Positions 1 through 6,277 of a stretch of 10,816 nt of DNA are shown piece after piece. Where the stretch lies: NCBI GenBank assembly GCA_035528375.1, contig DATKYS010000085.1, positions 1 to 10,816 on the forward strand. Reading direction: 5' to 3'. A program made the translations under genes and the position numbers. The notes beneath the pieces are model-generated. The model was not told the DNA's origin, made no database searches, and saw nothing but the letters and a program-made list of their open reading frames with translations. Source of the stretch: a bacterium (GTDB lineage Bacteria; RBG-13-66-14). Within the stretch, counting starts at the first letter, position 1, and each line of letters begins with the position of its first letter.

Positions 1-44
1 ATACCTATCCCCGCCGATTTATCCACGCATTCGCCCCGTAACAC

Positions 45-66
45 GGCGGCCCGCAGAGGGGCCGCC
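45..66. repeat. GC-rich hairpin downstream of the glycosyltransferase gene
   Basis: A perfect 8-bp inverted repeat (GGCGGCCC at 45-52, GGGCCGCC at 59-66) encloses a 6-base loop. It lies 26 bases past the stop of the minus-strand gene ending at 92, so it could terminate that transcript. However, the bases after the stem on the minus strand are GTGTTA, which is not a U tract, so it is a poor intrinsic terminator. Read on the minus strand it begins TAGGGCGG, much like the TAGGGGCGGG arm of the repeat at 5940-6006. It may therefore be a member of the same dispersed palindromic family. The rest of 1-91 shows no gene. Confidence 0.5.
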
Positions 67-91
67 CTATATCTGCACGACGTAAGCCTCC

Positions 92-2152
92 CTACATCCG
101 GCGCAGCAACTCCGCGGCCTGCTCACGCAGCGGTCGAAGCGCCTCGGCCTCCGCGGGGCTCCCCGGGACGAGGGTCAGCACCTCCTCGAAACGCGACCGG
201 GCTCCGGAGGCGTCACCTAACTTTAAAAGCGTCCGCCCCAGGCCCAGGATCGCCGGAGCGAATCCCGGCCGTTCGGAGAACACCGCCTCGTAATCGGCCC
301 GCGCGCCGTAGAGGTCGCCCCCCGCCAGCTTGAAATCCCCCCGCAGCGTCAGGAGAACCGAGTCGGACCCCAGGCGCTCCAGCCCCTGGTCCAGGTAGGC
401 CACACCCTCGAATGGCCGTCCCCGGGCCGCGGCGGACTCGGCCGCCCCCAGGTAGGCGTCGCGCCAGTCCGGGGCGACACGCATCGCCCAGAGGTAGGCC
501 CCCTCGGCCTCGGAGTACCGGCCCAGCGTCGTGTAGACGGTGGCCAGGTCCATCGGCAATTTCGGGGAATCCTCGCCCAGCTCTTCCGCCCGCCGGTACT
601 TTTCCAAAGCCTCGTCGAGCCGGCCCTCCCGGTGCAGCGCCACCCCCCAGTCCAGATAGAGCGACGGGGGCGGTTCGGCGAAGGCCGCCTCGGCCCGCCC
701 GAAGTAATCCGCCGCCTCGGCGTTCCGGTCCGCCAAAAGGAGCCGCGAGGCCACGTTGTAGTAGGCCGACCCCCGGTCGGAGAGCTTCTCGACGTTCCCG
801 TCGGGTATGTTGACCCCCACGGCCAGGACGGCGAGGACGCCCGCTGAAAGGCCCAGGTCGCGCCACTTTTTCTCCCGCGCGAACTCGACGAGCCGCCAGA
901 CGGCGATGCCGGCGAAGGCGCACGCGAGCGGCACGACGGGATAGCGGTAGCGTCCGGTGATGAAGAAGAGCACCACCGCCGCCGCGTAAAAAAGCGCGAC
1001 CAGGTAAACCGGCGCCAGCTCCCGCCGCCGATGCCAGGCCAGACCGAGCCCCAAAAGCGCCAGCGGCATCACCACCGCCAGCGTCGGCCAGGGCAGCCCC
1101 AGCCAGGGGACGACCTCCCTATAGTGGTCGTAGGATTCGAGCTGCGGCCACTCGTAGCCGTGGACGAAGTACCACGCCTTCTTCACGAGGTTCAGGAAAA
1201 ACCCGCCCGGGTTTTTCCCGATGTACCGCAGGGCCTCCTTGAACCAGTACCGGTTGGCCTCGGTCAGGGTCACGTAGTGGCCGGTGACCCGGCTCAGGTA
1301 GAGCCTCCCCGTGGCCTCGAAGACCTCGCCTGTCTCGTGGTGCATGGGCGGGCTGTACAGGCCGTTCGCCCCCGGGTGGTTGCCTATCTGCAGGTTGAGC
1401 CCCAGGTTGGTCGTGGTGAGGATGAATTCGCCGGATTGGGCCGCGTTGTAAACCGTCACCGGCAGAATCGGGACGAGGACGCAGCCGGCCAGGATGCCCG
1501 CCCGACCGAGGGCCTTGCGCCAACTCTCCTTTCGCAGGACGACGACCAGCCAGACCAGGATCGCCGGGACTACCGCCAGGATGGTGCCCCAGGCCAACCC
1601 GCCCAGGCCGAGGCAGACTCCGGCCCCGACCAGGTTCCGCGTCCGCCGGCCCTTGGCGAAGCGCACGAGTTGCAGCGTGCCCAGGGTGAGGACGAAGGCG
1701 GCGATGTTCGTCACCACGAGCATCCCGTCGTGGAAGAGCGCCGGTCCGAGGACCGCCAGCAGCCCGCCGCCGATGAACCCCGCCCAGCGCAGCCCCGTGG
1801 CCTCGTGGACCAGCCGGTAAACGTAGAGCGCCATCAGCGCCCCGAGGATCGCCTGGACGAAGCGCGCCCAGAAGAGAGGCTCCAGCCCCAGCACCTTGAA
1901 CGCCGCCAGGAAGAGCGGGTACAGCGGCGTCATGAAGAAGCCCTCGGGCGCCTCGAAGGTGCCGTCGGCGATGGCCCCTGCCTGGGCGTAGTAGGTGTGG
2001 CTGTCGTTGGTCAGCAGGTCCCAGTAGATGGTCTCGGAGAGGGAGGCGAGGAAGACGAGGCGGACCGCGAGCGCCGCGGCGAAGAGGACGAGCCCCGCCC
2101 AGCGCTCGTCGTCGCGCAGCCACTTCAACACGCCGTCGAGGATTTTTTGCAA
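92..2152 (-). CDS. GT-C-type (PMT/ArnT-like) membrane glycosyltransferase with C-terminal TPR array
   Basis: This large polytopic inner-membrane protein probably transfers a sugar from a polyprenyl-phosphate donor to an acceptor on the outer face of the membrane. Residues 18-36 form the first membrane helix. The following loop contains TNDSHTYYAQA, whose Asp50 sits where GT-C enzymes keep their catalytic or metal-binding acidic residue, and then TPLYPLFLAAF, typical of the PMT_2/GT39 group. About ten further hydrophobic segments run to about residue 447. From about 461 to 665 the protein becomes soluble and is built of roughly six TPR-like units (for example DWGVALHREGRLDEALEKY). The family is known for lipid-linked sugar transfer; donor and acceptor cannot be told here. 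The start is uncertain. No in-frame ATG is suitable, TTG at 2152 has a poor ribosome site, and GTG at codon 8 (2131) is an alternative. The gene lies 20 bases after the small membrane-protein gene, so the two are probably co-transcribed. Confidence 0.82.
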   Translation of the reverse strand: MQKILDGVLKWLRDDERWAGLVLFAAALAVRLVFLASLSETIYWDLLTNDSHTYYAQAGAIADGTFEAPEGFFMTPLYPLFLAAFKVLGLEPLFWARFVQAILGALMALYVYRLVHEATGLRWAGFIGGGLLAVLGPALFHDGMLVVTNIAAFVLTLGTLQLVRFAKGRRTRNLVGAGVCLGLGGLAWGTILAVVPAILVWLVVVLRKESWRKALGRAGILAGCVLVPILPVTVYNAAQSGEFILTTTNLGLNLQIGNHPGANGLYSPPMHHETGEVFEATGRLYLSRVTGHYVTLTEANRYWFKEALRYIGKNPGGFFLNLVKKAWYFVHGYEWPQLESYDHYREVVPWLGLPWPTLAVVMPLALLGLGLAWHRRRELAPVYLVALFYAAAVVLFFITGRYRYPVVPLACAFAGIAVWRLVEFAREKKWRDLGLSAGVLAVLAVGVNIPDGNVEKLSDRGSAYYNVASRLLLADRNAEAADYFGRAEAAFAEPPPSLYLDWGVALHREGRLDEALEKYRRAEELGEDSPKLPMDLATVYTTLGRYSEAEGAYLWAMRVAPDWRDAYLGAAESAAARGRPFEGVAYLDQGLERLGSDSVLLTLRGDFKLAGGDLYGARADYEAVFSERPGFAPAILGLGRTLLKLGDASGARSRFEEVLTLVPGSPAEAEALRPLREQAAELLRRM

Positions 2153-2172
2153 TTGCTCAACCCGGGAGTACG

Positions 2173-2565
2173 CTAATCCCCGCCCTCCTCGGACCGGCGC
2201 AGGAGCGCCAGGGCGCCCAGGAGGCAGAGGACGCCCGCGAGGCAGATAGCGAGGTCGGTGAGGGTGAACCAGGTCGAGAACCTTCCCCAGTCCAGGAGCG
2301 ACCAGCTCGTCTTGACCCCGACCGCGGCCAGGGCGTAGACGACGGTTTTAAGGCCCGTTGCCCGCCCACGCCTGGCGGGGAGAAAGACCAGGAGGAGCAT
2401 GCCCGCGGAGAGGAGGTCCAGAAGAGTGTACAGGAGCCCGCCGACGGAGGCCTCCGCCGACCAGCCGGCCTGCAAGAGGAGGGTGAAGCGCCGGACGAGG
2501 AGGGCCGCCGCGGCCACCAGCCCGCCGTAAACGATAAAAATTTCCATCCGGGGGGAGAGTTTCAT
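2173..2565 (-). CDS. Small four-helix membrane protein, unknown function
   Basis: A 130-residue, very hydrophobic protein that I do not recognise. Four membrane helices are visible at about residues 8-25, 41-62, 71-90 and 98-122. Short basic loops (VRR near 24-26, PARRGR near 63-68) and a charged tail RRSEEGGD give positive-inside anchors. It sits directly upstream of the TPR-glycosyltransferase gene with a 20-base gap, so it may be an accessory to that enzyme or to its lipid carrier; this is inferred from position only. The strong terminator at 2616-2643 separates it from upstream transcription, so it needs its own promoter. A TATAGT at about 2591-2596 could be a -10 element, but I see no good -35. 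The ATG at 2565 is used here; a second ATG at 2547 is possible, and neither has a clear Shine-Dalgarno sequence. Confidence 0.7.
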   Translation of the reverse strand: MKLSPRMEIFIVYGGLVAAAALLVRRFTLLLQAGWSAEASVGGLLYTLLDLLSAGMLLLVFLPARRGRATGLKTVVYALAAVGVKTSWSLLDWGRFSTWFTLTDLAICLAGVLCLLGALALLRRSEEGGD

Positions 2566-2615
2566 CGGTTAAGCCCGCCTGGAACGGACAAAACTATACC
2601 ACCCCGGGGGGCAAT

Positions 2616-2643
2616 AAAAAAACCCCGCCCATTCAGGACGGGG
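2616..2643 (-). terminator. Strong rho-independent terminator
   Basis: Read on the minus strand, CCCCGTCC pairs with GGGCGGGG (eight pairs, one G-U) around the loop TGAAT, and the stem is followed by seven consecutive Ts and ATT. This is a textbook intrinsic terminator. It lies about 104 bases beyond the stop codon of the small ORF at 2747-2920 and upstream of the 2173-2565 gene. It therefore marks the end of a transcript that crosses the small ORF. Confidence 0.88.
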
Positions 2644-2746
2644 TGTCGCCGGGGTGACGGGCGGATGCGAGGGTGTGGATCGCCGGCGGACTTAACCCAT
2701 TACTCCCCAAAAAGGGGCTGATTTAACCGGCTCCGGGTGGAGGGAA

Positions 2747-2920
2747 TTACCCCGTGCGGACGTCCACGACGGGTTCCCGACCGGAGTCGGCGCGATAATT
2801 ACGTTTACCCATTCGGGGGCCGACGGTTGAACCTTCCAAGCCGTCGCCAAGGACCCTACCGGAACGCGGCGTTCGGTCTTCGAGAAAGGTGGTGACCTCG
2901 ACCAGGATCGCGTCCGGCAT
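2747..2920 (-). CDS. Candidate 57-residue protein between two terminators
   Basis: This short ORF starts at an ATG placed six bases after a perfect GGAGG (GGAGGACTACTATG on the minus strand). It runs 57 codons to TAA and begins MPDAILVEVTTFLEDRTP. The first ten or so codons end almost entirely in G or C, as in the real genes of this window. Later codons are less biased and the C-terminal half looks unstructured, with many Gly, Arg and Pro. I recognise no family. A weak terminator lies upstream (3081-3100) and a strong one downstream (2616-2643), so it appears to be its own small transcription unit. An alternative is a decayed or frameshifted gene: shifting to the neighbouring frame gives a more protein-like stretch (PEWVNVIIAPTPVGN) that stays open to 2692. 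It could also be a structured RNA with a fortuitous ORF. Confidence 0.45.
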   Translation of the reverse strand: MPDAILVEVTTFLEDRTPRSGRVLGDGLEGSTVGPRMGKRNYRADSGREPVVDVRTG

Positions 2921-3080
2921 AGTAGTCCTCCGGTCGTATTAAAAAGCAACAAGCGTGCCATGGGAACGGATGGGCCCCGGAGCGGTTTTCCCGCATTAAA
3001 ACAGCGGAAACGCCGTTTCAGGCCCAGATTGACCCACTCATTATGGTTCGGGGGGCTGGACATCCGCGGCACATTGCAAA
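2921..3080 (-). other. Lower-GC leader or intergenic stretch upstream of the small ORF
   Basis: This stretch holds no convincing gene. It is less GC-rich than its surroundings and contains small inverted repeats, such as GCGG-GAAAA-CCGC on the minus strand near 2980-2992, and two similar GCGG-A/T-rich blocks side by side. A weak promoter-like pair, TTCCCA-N17-TTTAAT, ends just before the GGAGG of the small ORF. It would leave a leader of only about 20 bases. The stretch could be a 5' leader or a small RNA; I cannot match it to a known riboswitch. Confidence 0.25.
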
Positions 3081-3100
3081 GAGGGCGGTAATCCGCCCTC
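3081..3100 (-). terminator. Hairpin terminator of the transporter/DUF721 operon
   Basis: GAGGGCGG and CCGCCCTC form a perfect 8-bp stem around a 4-base loop, 25 bases beyond the stop codon of the DUF721 gene. On the minus strand the stem is followed by TTTGCAAT, a short and imperfect U tract, so termination may be partial. Its position at the end of the three-gene operon supports the role. Confidence 0.6.
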
Positions 3101-3125
3101 CGATTTCGTCCATCCGGTTCCGGAA

Positions 3126-3410
3126 TCAGCGCGGAAGCTCGACCCCCTCCACCTCGCCCCCGGTTTTTTCGCAAAGCCTCTCAACGATCCGGCCGAGCAT
3201 TTCCCGGAGCGGCTCCAGGGCCGCCGGGTCAGCGACCTCGATCACCAGGGTCCGGCCCCGGAGCCCCTTGACGCGGGTCCGCCGCGCGAGGGACGGCCCG
3301 ACGATCTCCTCCCACACCAGGCGCAGCCGGCCCAGGCGCACCGCCTCCCGCATCCGTCTGGAGCCCAGGCTTCCCCCGATCAGCTCGCCGATGGGCCTCG
3401 GATCACCCAT
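3126..3410 (-). CDS. DUF721/DciA-like protein
   Basis: A 94-residue protein of the DUF721 family, whose studied member DciA loads or recruits the replicative helicase DnaB. The family pattern is clear: a basic helical N-terminus, W33-EEIVGPSLARRT (the conserved W..IVG..LA..T block, residues 33-45), then L50-RGRTLVIEVADPAALEPLR in which a beta strand is followed by a helix, and a final helix with VEGVELPR. It lacks the extra C-terminal regions of longer DciA proteins, so helicase-loader function is inferred, not shown. The start overlaps the preceding gene (TGATG), and GGGAG lies five bases upstream of the ATG at 3410; a GTG one codon earlier (3413) is an alternative. It is the last gene of the transporter operon, an unusual place for a replication factor. 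Confidence 0.8.
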   Translation of the reverse strand: MGDPRPIGELIGGSLGSRRMREAVRLGRLRLVWEEIVGPSLARRTRVKGLRGRTLVIEVADPAALEPLREMLGRIVERLCEKTGGEVEGVELPR

Positions 3411-4300
3411 CACGGCTCCCCGTCGGATTCGTCGCTGAAGACGTGCTTCTTGCCGCGCTTCAGAGCAATGGAGATGAAGAGAGCCGAACCGCCGAAGAGT
3501 ATAATCACGCCCACGGTGAACATGATCCAGGCCCCCGGAGTCATGTGCTGGGTCCGGTCAATGGTCGCCAACCCTTCTTCGACGGCCTCGTGGAGCCTGG
3601 GCGAGAGGTTTTCCCGGGCGAGTTTTTGCAGGAACGCGCGCCCCTCGTCGTAGCCGAAGGGAGCCAGGGCCCCGACGGCGGCGACGCGCACCCCGTCCTG
3701 GAGGCCGGCGTCGCCGGCCAGTTCGGCGAGCGTCTCGTAGGCCCAGTCGCCCTCGATGGTCCCGATGACGCCCACGGCGGCCTCGCGTGCTTCGAGGGCC
3801 AGCCGCCCGTCCAGCGCCAGGGAACGGTGAAACTCGGCCAGACGCTCGTCCACCATCAGGCCGACGACGAGCGCCGCCCGCTCCGCCCCGCCCTTTCCCC
3901 GGGACAGCTCCGCCAGGTACCCCGCGGTCCAGCCGCCGGGGTCGCCGTCCAGGGCCGCCTCGATCAGGGCGCAAGCCAGAGCCTGGGGCCGCTCCTCCCC
4001 GCCCGCGGCCTCCACGGTCACCCGCCCCAACAGGTCGGCGGCGGCGGCGCGCAGGCCGGGGTCCTCGGACACGTCGGCCACGATTGCGGCCAGCGTATCG
4101 GCGGAGTCCTCGAGGTCCGTCCCTTCCACCCCGAGCCGGGCGACGAGCTCCAGGCGCTCCGCGTGCCTGGCCGCCCGTTCCGGGGTCACGGTCACGGACT
4201 CCGGGCGGAGGGGACCGACGGTCGTCGTCGGCTCCCCGGTCCCCGCCGCGACCGACGAGACGAGGAGGATCAACGCGGTCGGGAGATTGAGCCTATTCAC
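3410..4300 (-). CDS. Exported, membrane-anchored alpha-helical (HEAT-like) repeat protein
   Basis: A 296-residue protein with a signal peptide (MNRLNLPTALILLVSSVAA, residues 1-19) and a short Pro/Thr linker. A long alpha-helical region follows (about 40-250) with repeated Ala/Leu helix pairs resembling HEAT or armadillo units, for example around 165-190 and 200-245. A single membrane helix (about 256-280) and a basic then acidic tail (KRGKKHVFSDESDGEP) complete it. The expected topology is a periplasmic repeat domain held by a C-terminal anchor. I know no specific function; such repeats usually bind other proteins. GTG at 4300 is preferred over GTG at 4309 because AAGGGGG lies about eight bases before it and the signal peptide then starts normally. 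It overlaps the transporter stop by 8 bases and the DUF721 start by 1-4 bases, so all three are translationally coupled. Confidence 0.68.
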   Translation of the reverse strand: MNRLNLPTALILLVSSVAAGTGEPTTTVGPLRPESVTVTPERAARHAERLELVARLGVEGTDLEDSADTLAAIVADVSEDPGLRAAAADLLGRVTVEAAGGEERPQALACALIEAALDGDPGGWTAGYLAELSRGKGGAERAALVVGLMVDERLAEFHRSLALDGRLALEAREAAVGVIGTIEGDWAYETLAELAGDAGLQDGVRVAAVGALAPFGYDEGRAFLQKLARENLSPRLHEAVEEGLATIDRTQHMTPGAWIMFTVGVIILFGGSALFISIALKRGKKHVFSDESDGEP

Positions 4301-5828
4301 CGGTCCCACCCCCTTGCTCGCCGGCCGGCGCCCGGTTATTGTCGGCGCGGATGCGCATGAAGACGAAGCTCAGCGCGAAGACCACCGCCACCACGCCCCA
4401 GCCTCCGGCGAAGAGCGCCCAGTCCGGGTAGCCGCCGTAAGGCTCGGTGATGGTCTTTACCAGGTCCATGCCGAAGGTGACGACCAGGATCGCCGGAGTG
4501 AAGTATTTGACGAGGAAGTCCCACCAGCGGCCTATCTTTATCTCGCTGTCCCGGTTGGCGTACTCCCGAAGCTTCCGCGCCCCGTAGAGCCAGCCCAGGA
4601 CAATGCACTCGAAGAGACCTCCCAGAATCAGGCCGAACTTGTTGATGAAGTTGTCCACGATGTCCAGCCAGTAAAGCCCGCCGTCGGTGGCGAACAGAAG
4701 CCCGAAGGCGAAGGCGATGACGCAGACCGTTATCAGTACGGGCGTGCGCTTGAGCCCCAGCTTGTTGACCCAGGCCTCCGACGTGGCCTCCACCAGGCTG
4801 AAGGCCGAGTCTATCCCCAGGGTCAGGAGCATGATGAAGAAGATGGCGGCGAAGAACCCGGGCCAGAAGGGGAGCTGGTTGAGAATCGTGGGGTAGACGG
4901 CGAAAACCAGGCCCGGCCCCGATTCCATCACCCCCGCCACGGTGTGGTGGCTCCCCACCGCCAGGAACCCCAGGGTGCTGAAGATGGTGACTCCCGCGAG
5001 GAAGCTGGTGGCGCAGTTGGAGAGGCTGATTATTATGGCGTTGTTGTTGATGTCCGACTTGCGCGGGAGAAAGCTGGCATAGGTAATCATCACGCCGAAG
5101 GCCAGTGACAGGCTGAAGAATATCTGTCCATAGGCCGCCAGCCAGACGCCGGGGTCCAGCAGCTTGCTCCAGTCGGGGTTGAGGAAGTAGTTGAGCCCGG
5201 CGCCGGCCCCCTCCAGCGTCGTCCCGCGGACGGCCAGAATCAACAAAAGCAGCCAGGGCAGCGGCACCGTCACCAGCACCACCTTCCCCACGCTCTTGGC
5301 CCCCTTGCGGATGGAGAAGTAGATGGCGACCCAGGTGAGGACGAGCCCGACCACCAGCGGCCAGTTCAACCCGCCCAGCTCCCCAGGCCCCGTGGACAGG
5401 TGCAGGAGCTTTTCGGTGAAGAAGGTCCCGGGGTCGTTCCCCCAGCCCAGGGAGAAGGACTGGAAGAGGTAGTTGAAACACCAGCTCATGATGACGGCGT
5501 AGTAGGCGGTGATGACGAAGCCGACCAGGACCATGAGCCAGCCCACCCACTCCGAGTTCTTGCGGGCCTTGAAGAAGGACAGCGGCGCACCGGAGGCCAT
5601 CTTGTGCCCCAGGCTGAACTCGAGAATCATCAGGGGTATACCGGCGGTCAGGAGGGCGACCAGATAGGGAATGAGGAAGGCCCCGCCGCCGTTCTCGTAG
5701 CAGACGAAGGGGAAGCGCCAGACGTTGCCGAGGCCCACCGCCGAACCGATGGCGGCCAGGATGAAGGCCGAGCGCCGGTTCCACTTCGCCGGCGGGCCGG
5801 ATTCCAGGAGCTTGGGCTTGTCGCTCAT
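4293..5828 (-). CDS. Sodium:neurotransmitter symporter (NSS/SNF) family transporter
   Basis: A 511-residue transporter of the LeuT fold with about 12 membrane helices, expected to import an amino acid or related solute with Na+. Helix 1 has the family signature IGSAVGLGNVWRFP, followed by ENGGGAFLIPY. Residues matching the LeuT Na+ sites are present (G28, A30, V31, N35 and S239, N271). Helix 8 has GIDSAF with D340/S341, as in serotonin transporters, where LeuT has Thr-Ser. R38 and D392 match the outer gate. G32, where monoamine transporters have Asp, suggests a substrate carrying its own carboxylate. Y55, Q235, S239, N271 and S275 reproduce the chloride site of animal members. The ATG at 5828 has AAAGGA seven bases upstream. 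It is first in a coupled operon, with a promoter at 5862-5890. The substrate cannot be named from sequence. Confidence 0.93.
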   Translation of the reverse strand: MSDKPKLLESGPPAKWNRRSAFILAAIGSAVGLGNVWRFPFVCYENGGGAFLIPYLVALLTAGIPLMILEFSLGHKMASGAPLSFFKARKNSEWVGWLMVLVGFVITAYYAVIMSWCFNYLFQSFSLGWGNDPGTFFTEKLLHLSTGPGELGGLNWPLVVGLVLTWVAIYFSIRKGAKSVGKVVLVTVPLPWLLLLILAVRGTTLEGAGAGLNYFLNPDWSKLLDPGVWLAAYGQIFFSLSLAFGVMITYASFLPRKSDINNNAIIISLSNCATSFLAGVTIFSTLGFLAVGSHHTVAGVMESGPGLVFAVYPTILNQLPFWPGFFAAIFFIMLLTLGIDSAFSLVEATSEAWVNKLGLKRTPVLITVCVIAFAFGLLFATDGGLYWLDIVDNFINKFGLILGGLFECIVLGWLYGARKLREYANRDSEIKIGRWWDFLVKYFTPAILVVTFGMDLVKTITEPYGGYPDWALFAGGWGVVAVVFALSFVFMRIRADNNRAPAGEQGGGTGE

Positions 5829-5861
5829 GCGCCCGTCCTTTTCGAGTTTGCCGACGGCAGG

Positions 5862-5890
5862 ATTTTAACAAAGGGCGTGCCGGGGTTCAA
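5862..5890 (-). promoter_or_regulatory. Sigma70-type promoter for the transporter operon
   Basis: On the minus strand TTGAAC (5885-5890) and TAAAAT (5862-5867) are separated by exactly 17 bases. They match the consensus at 4/6 and 5/6 positions. The predicted transcript starts about 25 bases before the transporter ATG, leaving room for the AAAGGA ribosome site. Confidence 0.65.
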
Positions 5891-5939
5891 CGTGGTGGCG
5901 GACAGGGTACACCGGCCCGGGTCTCGCGGGTTGCGATGA

Positions 5940-6006
5940 CGTAGGGGCGGGTCTCTTGACCCGCCCGCGGGCGACCTGAACGGCGCGCCGTCGGTCGGCC
6001 CCTACG
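5940..6006. repeat. Nested palindromic intergenic element
   Basis: The 67-base element is bounded by the inverted pair CGTAGGGGC (5940-5948) and GCCCCTACG (5998-6006). Inside are a perfect hairpin, GGGCGGGTC-TCTT-GACCCGCCC (5945-5966, sharing bases with the left arm), and a 12-base palindrome ACGGCGCGCCGT (5980-5991) flanked by near-complementary GGGCGACC and GGTCGGCCC. It carries no ORF. It looks like a REP- or MITE-type dispersed repeat, but copy number cannot be judged from this window. Confidence 0.6.
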
Positions 6007-6038
6007 AGGGTGATGCTCGATTCACACCTGACACGTGT

Positions 6039-6066
6039 GGGCGGGTGTCCACACCCGCCCGTTTTA
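6039..6066 (+). repeat. 10-bp-stem hairpin with short T run
   Basis: GGGCGGGTGT (6039-6048) and ACACCCGCCC (6051-6060) are perfect complements separated by two bases; the innermost pairs would open to form the loop. GTTTTA follows on the plus strand, as in an intrinsic terminator, and a palindrome ACACGTGT (6031-6038) abuts it. No plus-strand gene ends nearby, so I read it as part of the repeat cluster that could block plus-strand transcription, not as a gene's own terminator. Confidence 0.55.
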
Positions 6067-6070
6067 TAAG

Positions 6071-6135
6071 GCAGCCCTCACCCCCATCCCCTCTCCCACA
6101 GGGAGAGGGGGGCTTTTTAGGGCAGCCCTCACCCT
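6071..6135 (+). repeat. Terminator-like hairpin flanked by a direct repeat (GCAGCCCTCACCC)
   Basis: CCCCTCTCCC (6088-6097) and GGGAGAGGGG (6101-6110) form a perfect 10-bp stem with loop ACA, followed by GGCTTTTTAG. This would act as a plus-strand terminator. The hairpin is preceded at 6071 by GCAGCCCTCACCC, and the same 13 bases recur at 6122, starting a second, damaged copy with a shorter TCTCCC/GGGAGA stem (6153-6167). CCCGTGCCTCG also occurs twice (about 6138 and 6183). The pattern points to a tandemly inserted and decaying repeat family. Confidence 0.6.
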
Positions 6136-6197
6136 AACCCGTGCCTCGCAGGTCTCCCACGGGGAGAGGGGACACGCTCCGGCCCGTGCCTCGTAAA

Positions 6198-6226
6198 TTG
6201 CCACCGGGGCCGGGAACGCCTATAAT
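6198..6226 (+). promoter_or_regulatory. Near-consensus sigma70 promoter for the transglutaminase operon
   Basis: TTGCCA (6198-6203) and a perfect TATAAT (6221-6226) are separated by 17 bases. This is the best promoter in the window. Transcription would begin near 6233, giving a leader of about 45 bases before the ATG at 6278. The ribosome site there is weak (AGGCGG around 6266). Confidence 0.82.
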
Positions 6227-6277
6227 GTATGAACCGTTACCATTCAGAATCCGCACCGCACACACAGGCGGTTCACG

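Noticed and set aside
1031-2176. A 381-codon plus-strand open frame
   Set aside because: It is antisense to the glycosyltransferase gene. Its Gln/Arg/Glu/Pro-rich composition is the usual product of reading a GC-rich gene backwards.
2921-3125. A tRNA gene
   Set aside because: A GGTTCG-like string is present, but no matching acceptor stem, anticodon arm or D-loop pattern could be formed around it.
2692-3174. A 160-codon minus-strand open frame
   Set aside because: It runs through the DUF721 gene end, the hairpin terminator and the leader, has no ribosome site at its start and has Arg/Pro/Ser-rich content. Only its last third might matter, as a frameshift partner of the 57-codon ORF.
6039-6118. 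Two plus-strand terminators as evidence for a plus-strand gene upstream
   Set aside because: No plus-strand ORF with coding character ends there. The upstream gene runs on the minus strand, so these hairpins are better read as repeat elements.
5935-6200. A CRISPR array
   Set aside because: The repeated units differ from one another, are palindromic and lack evenly spaced unique spacers.
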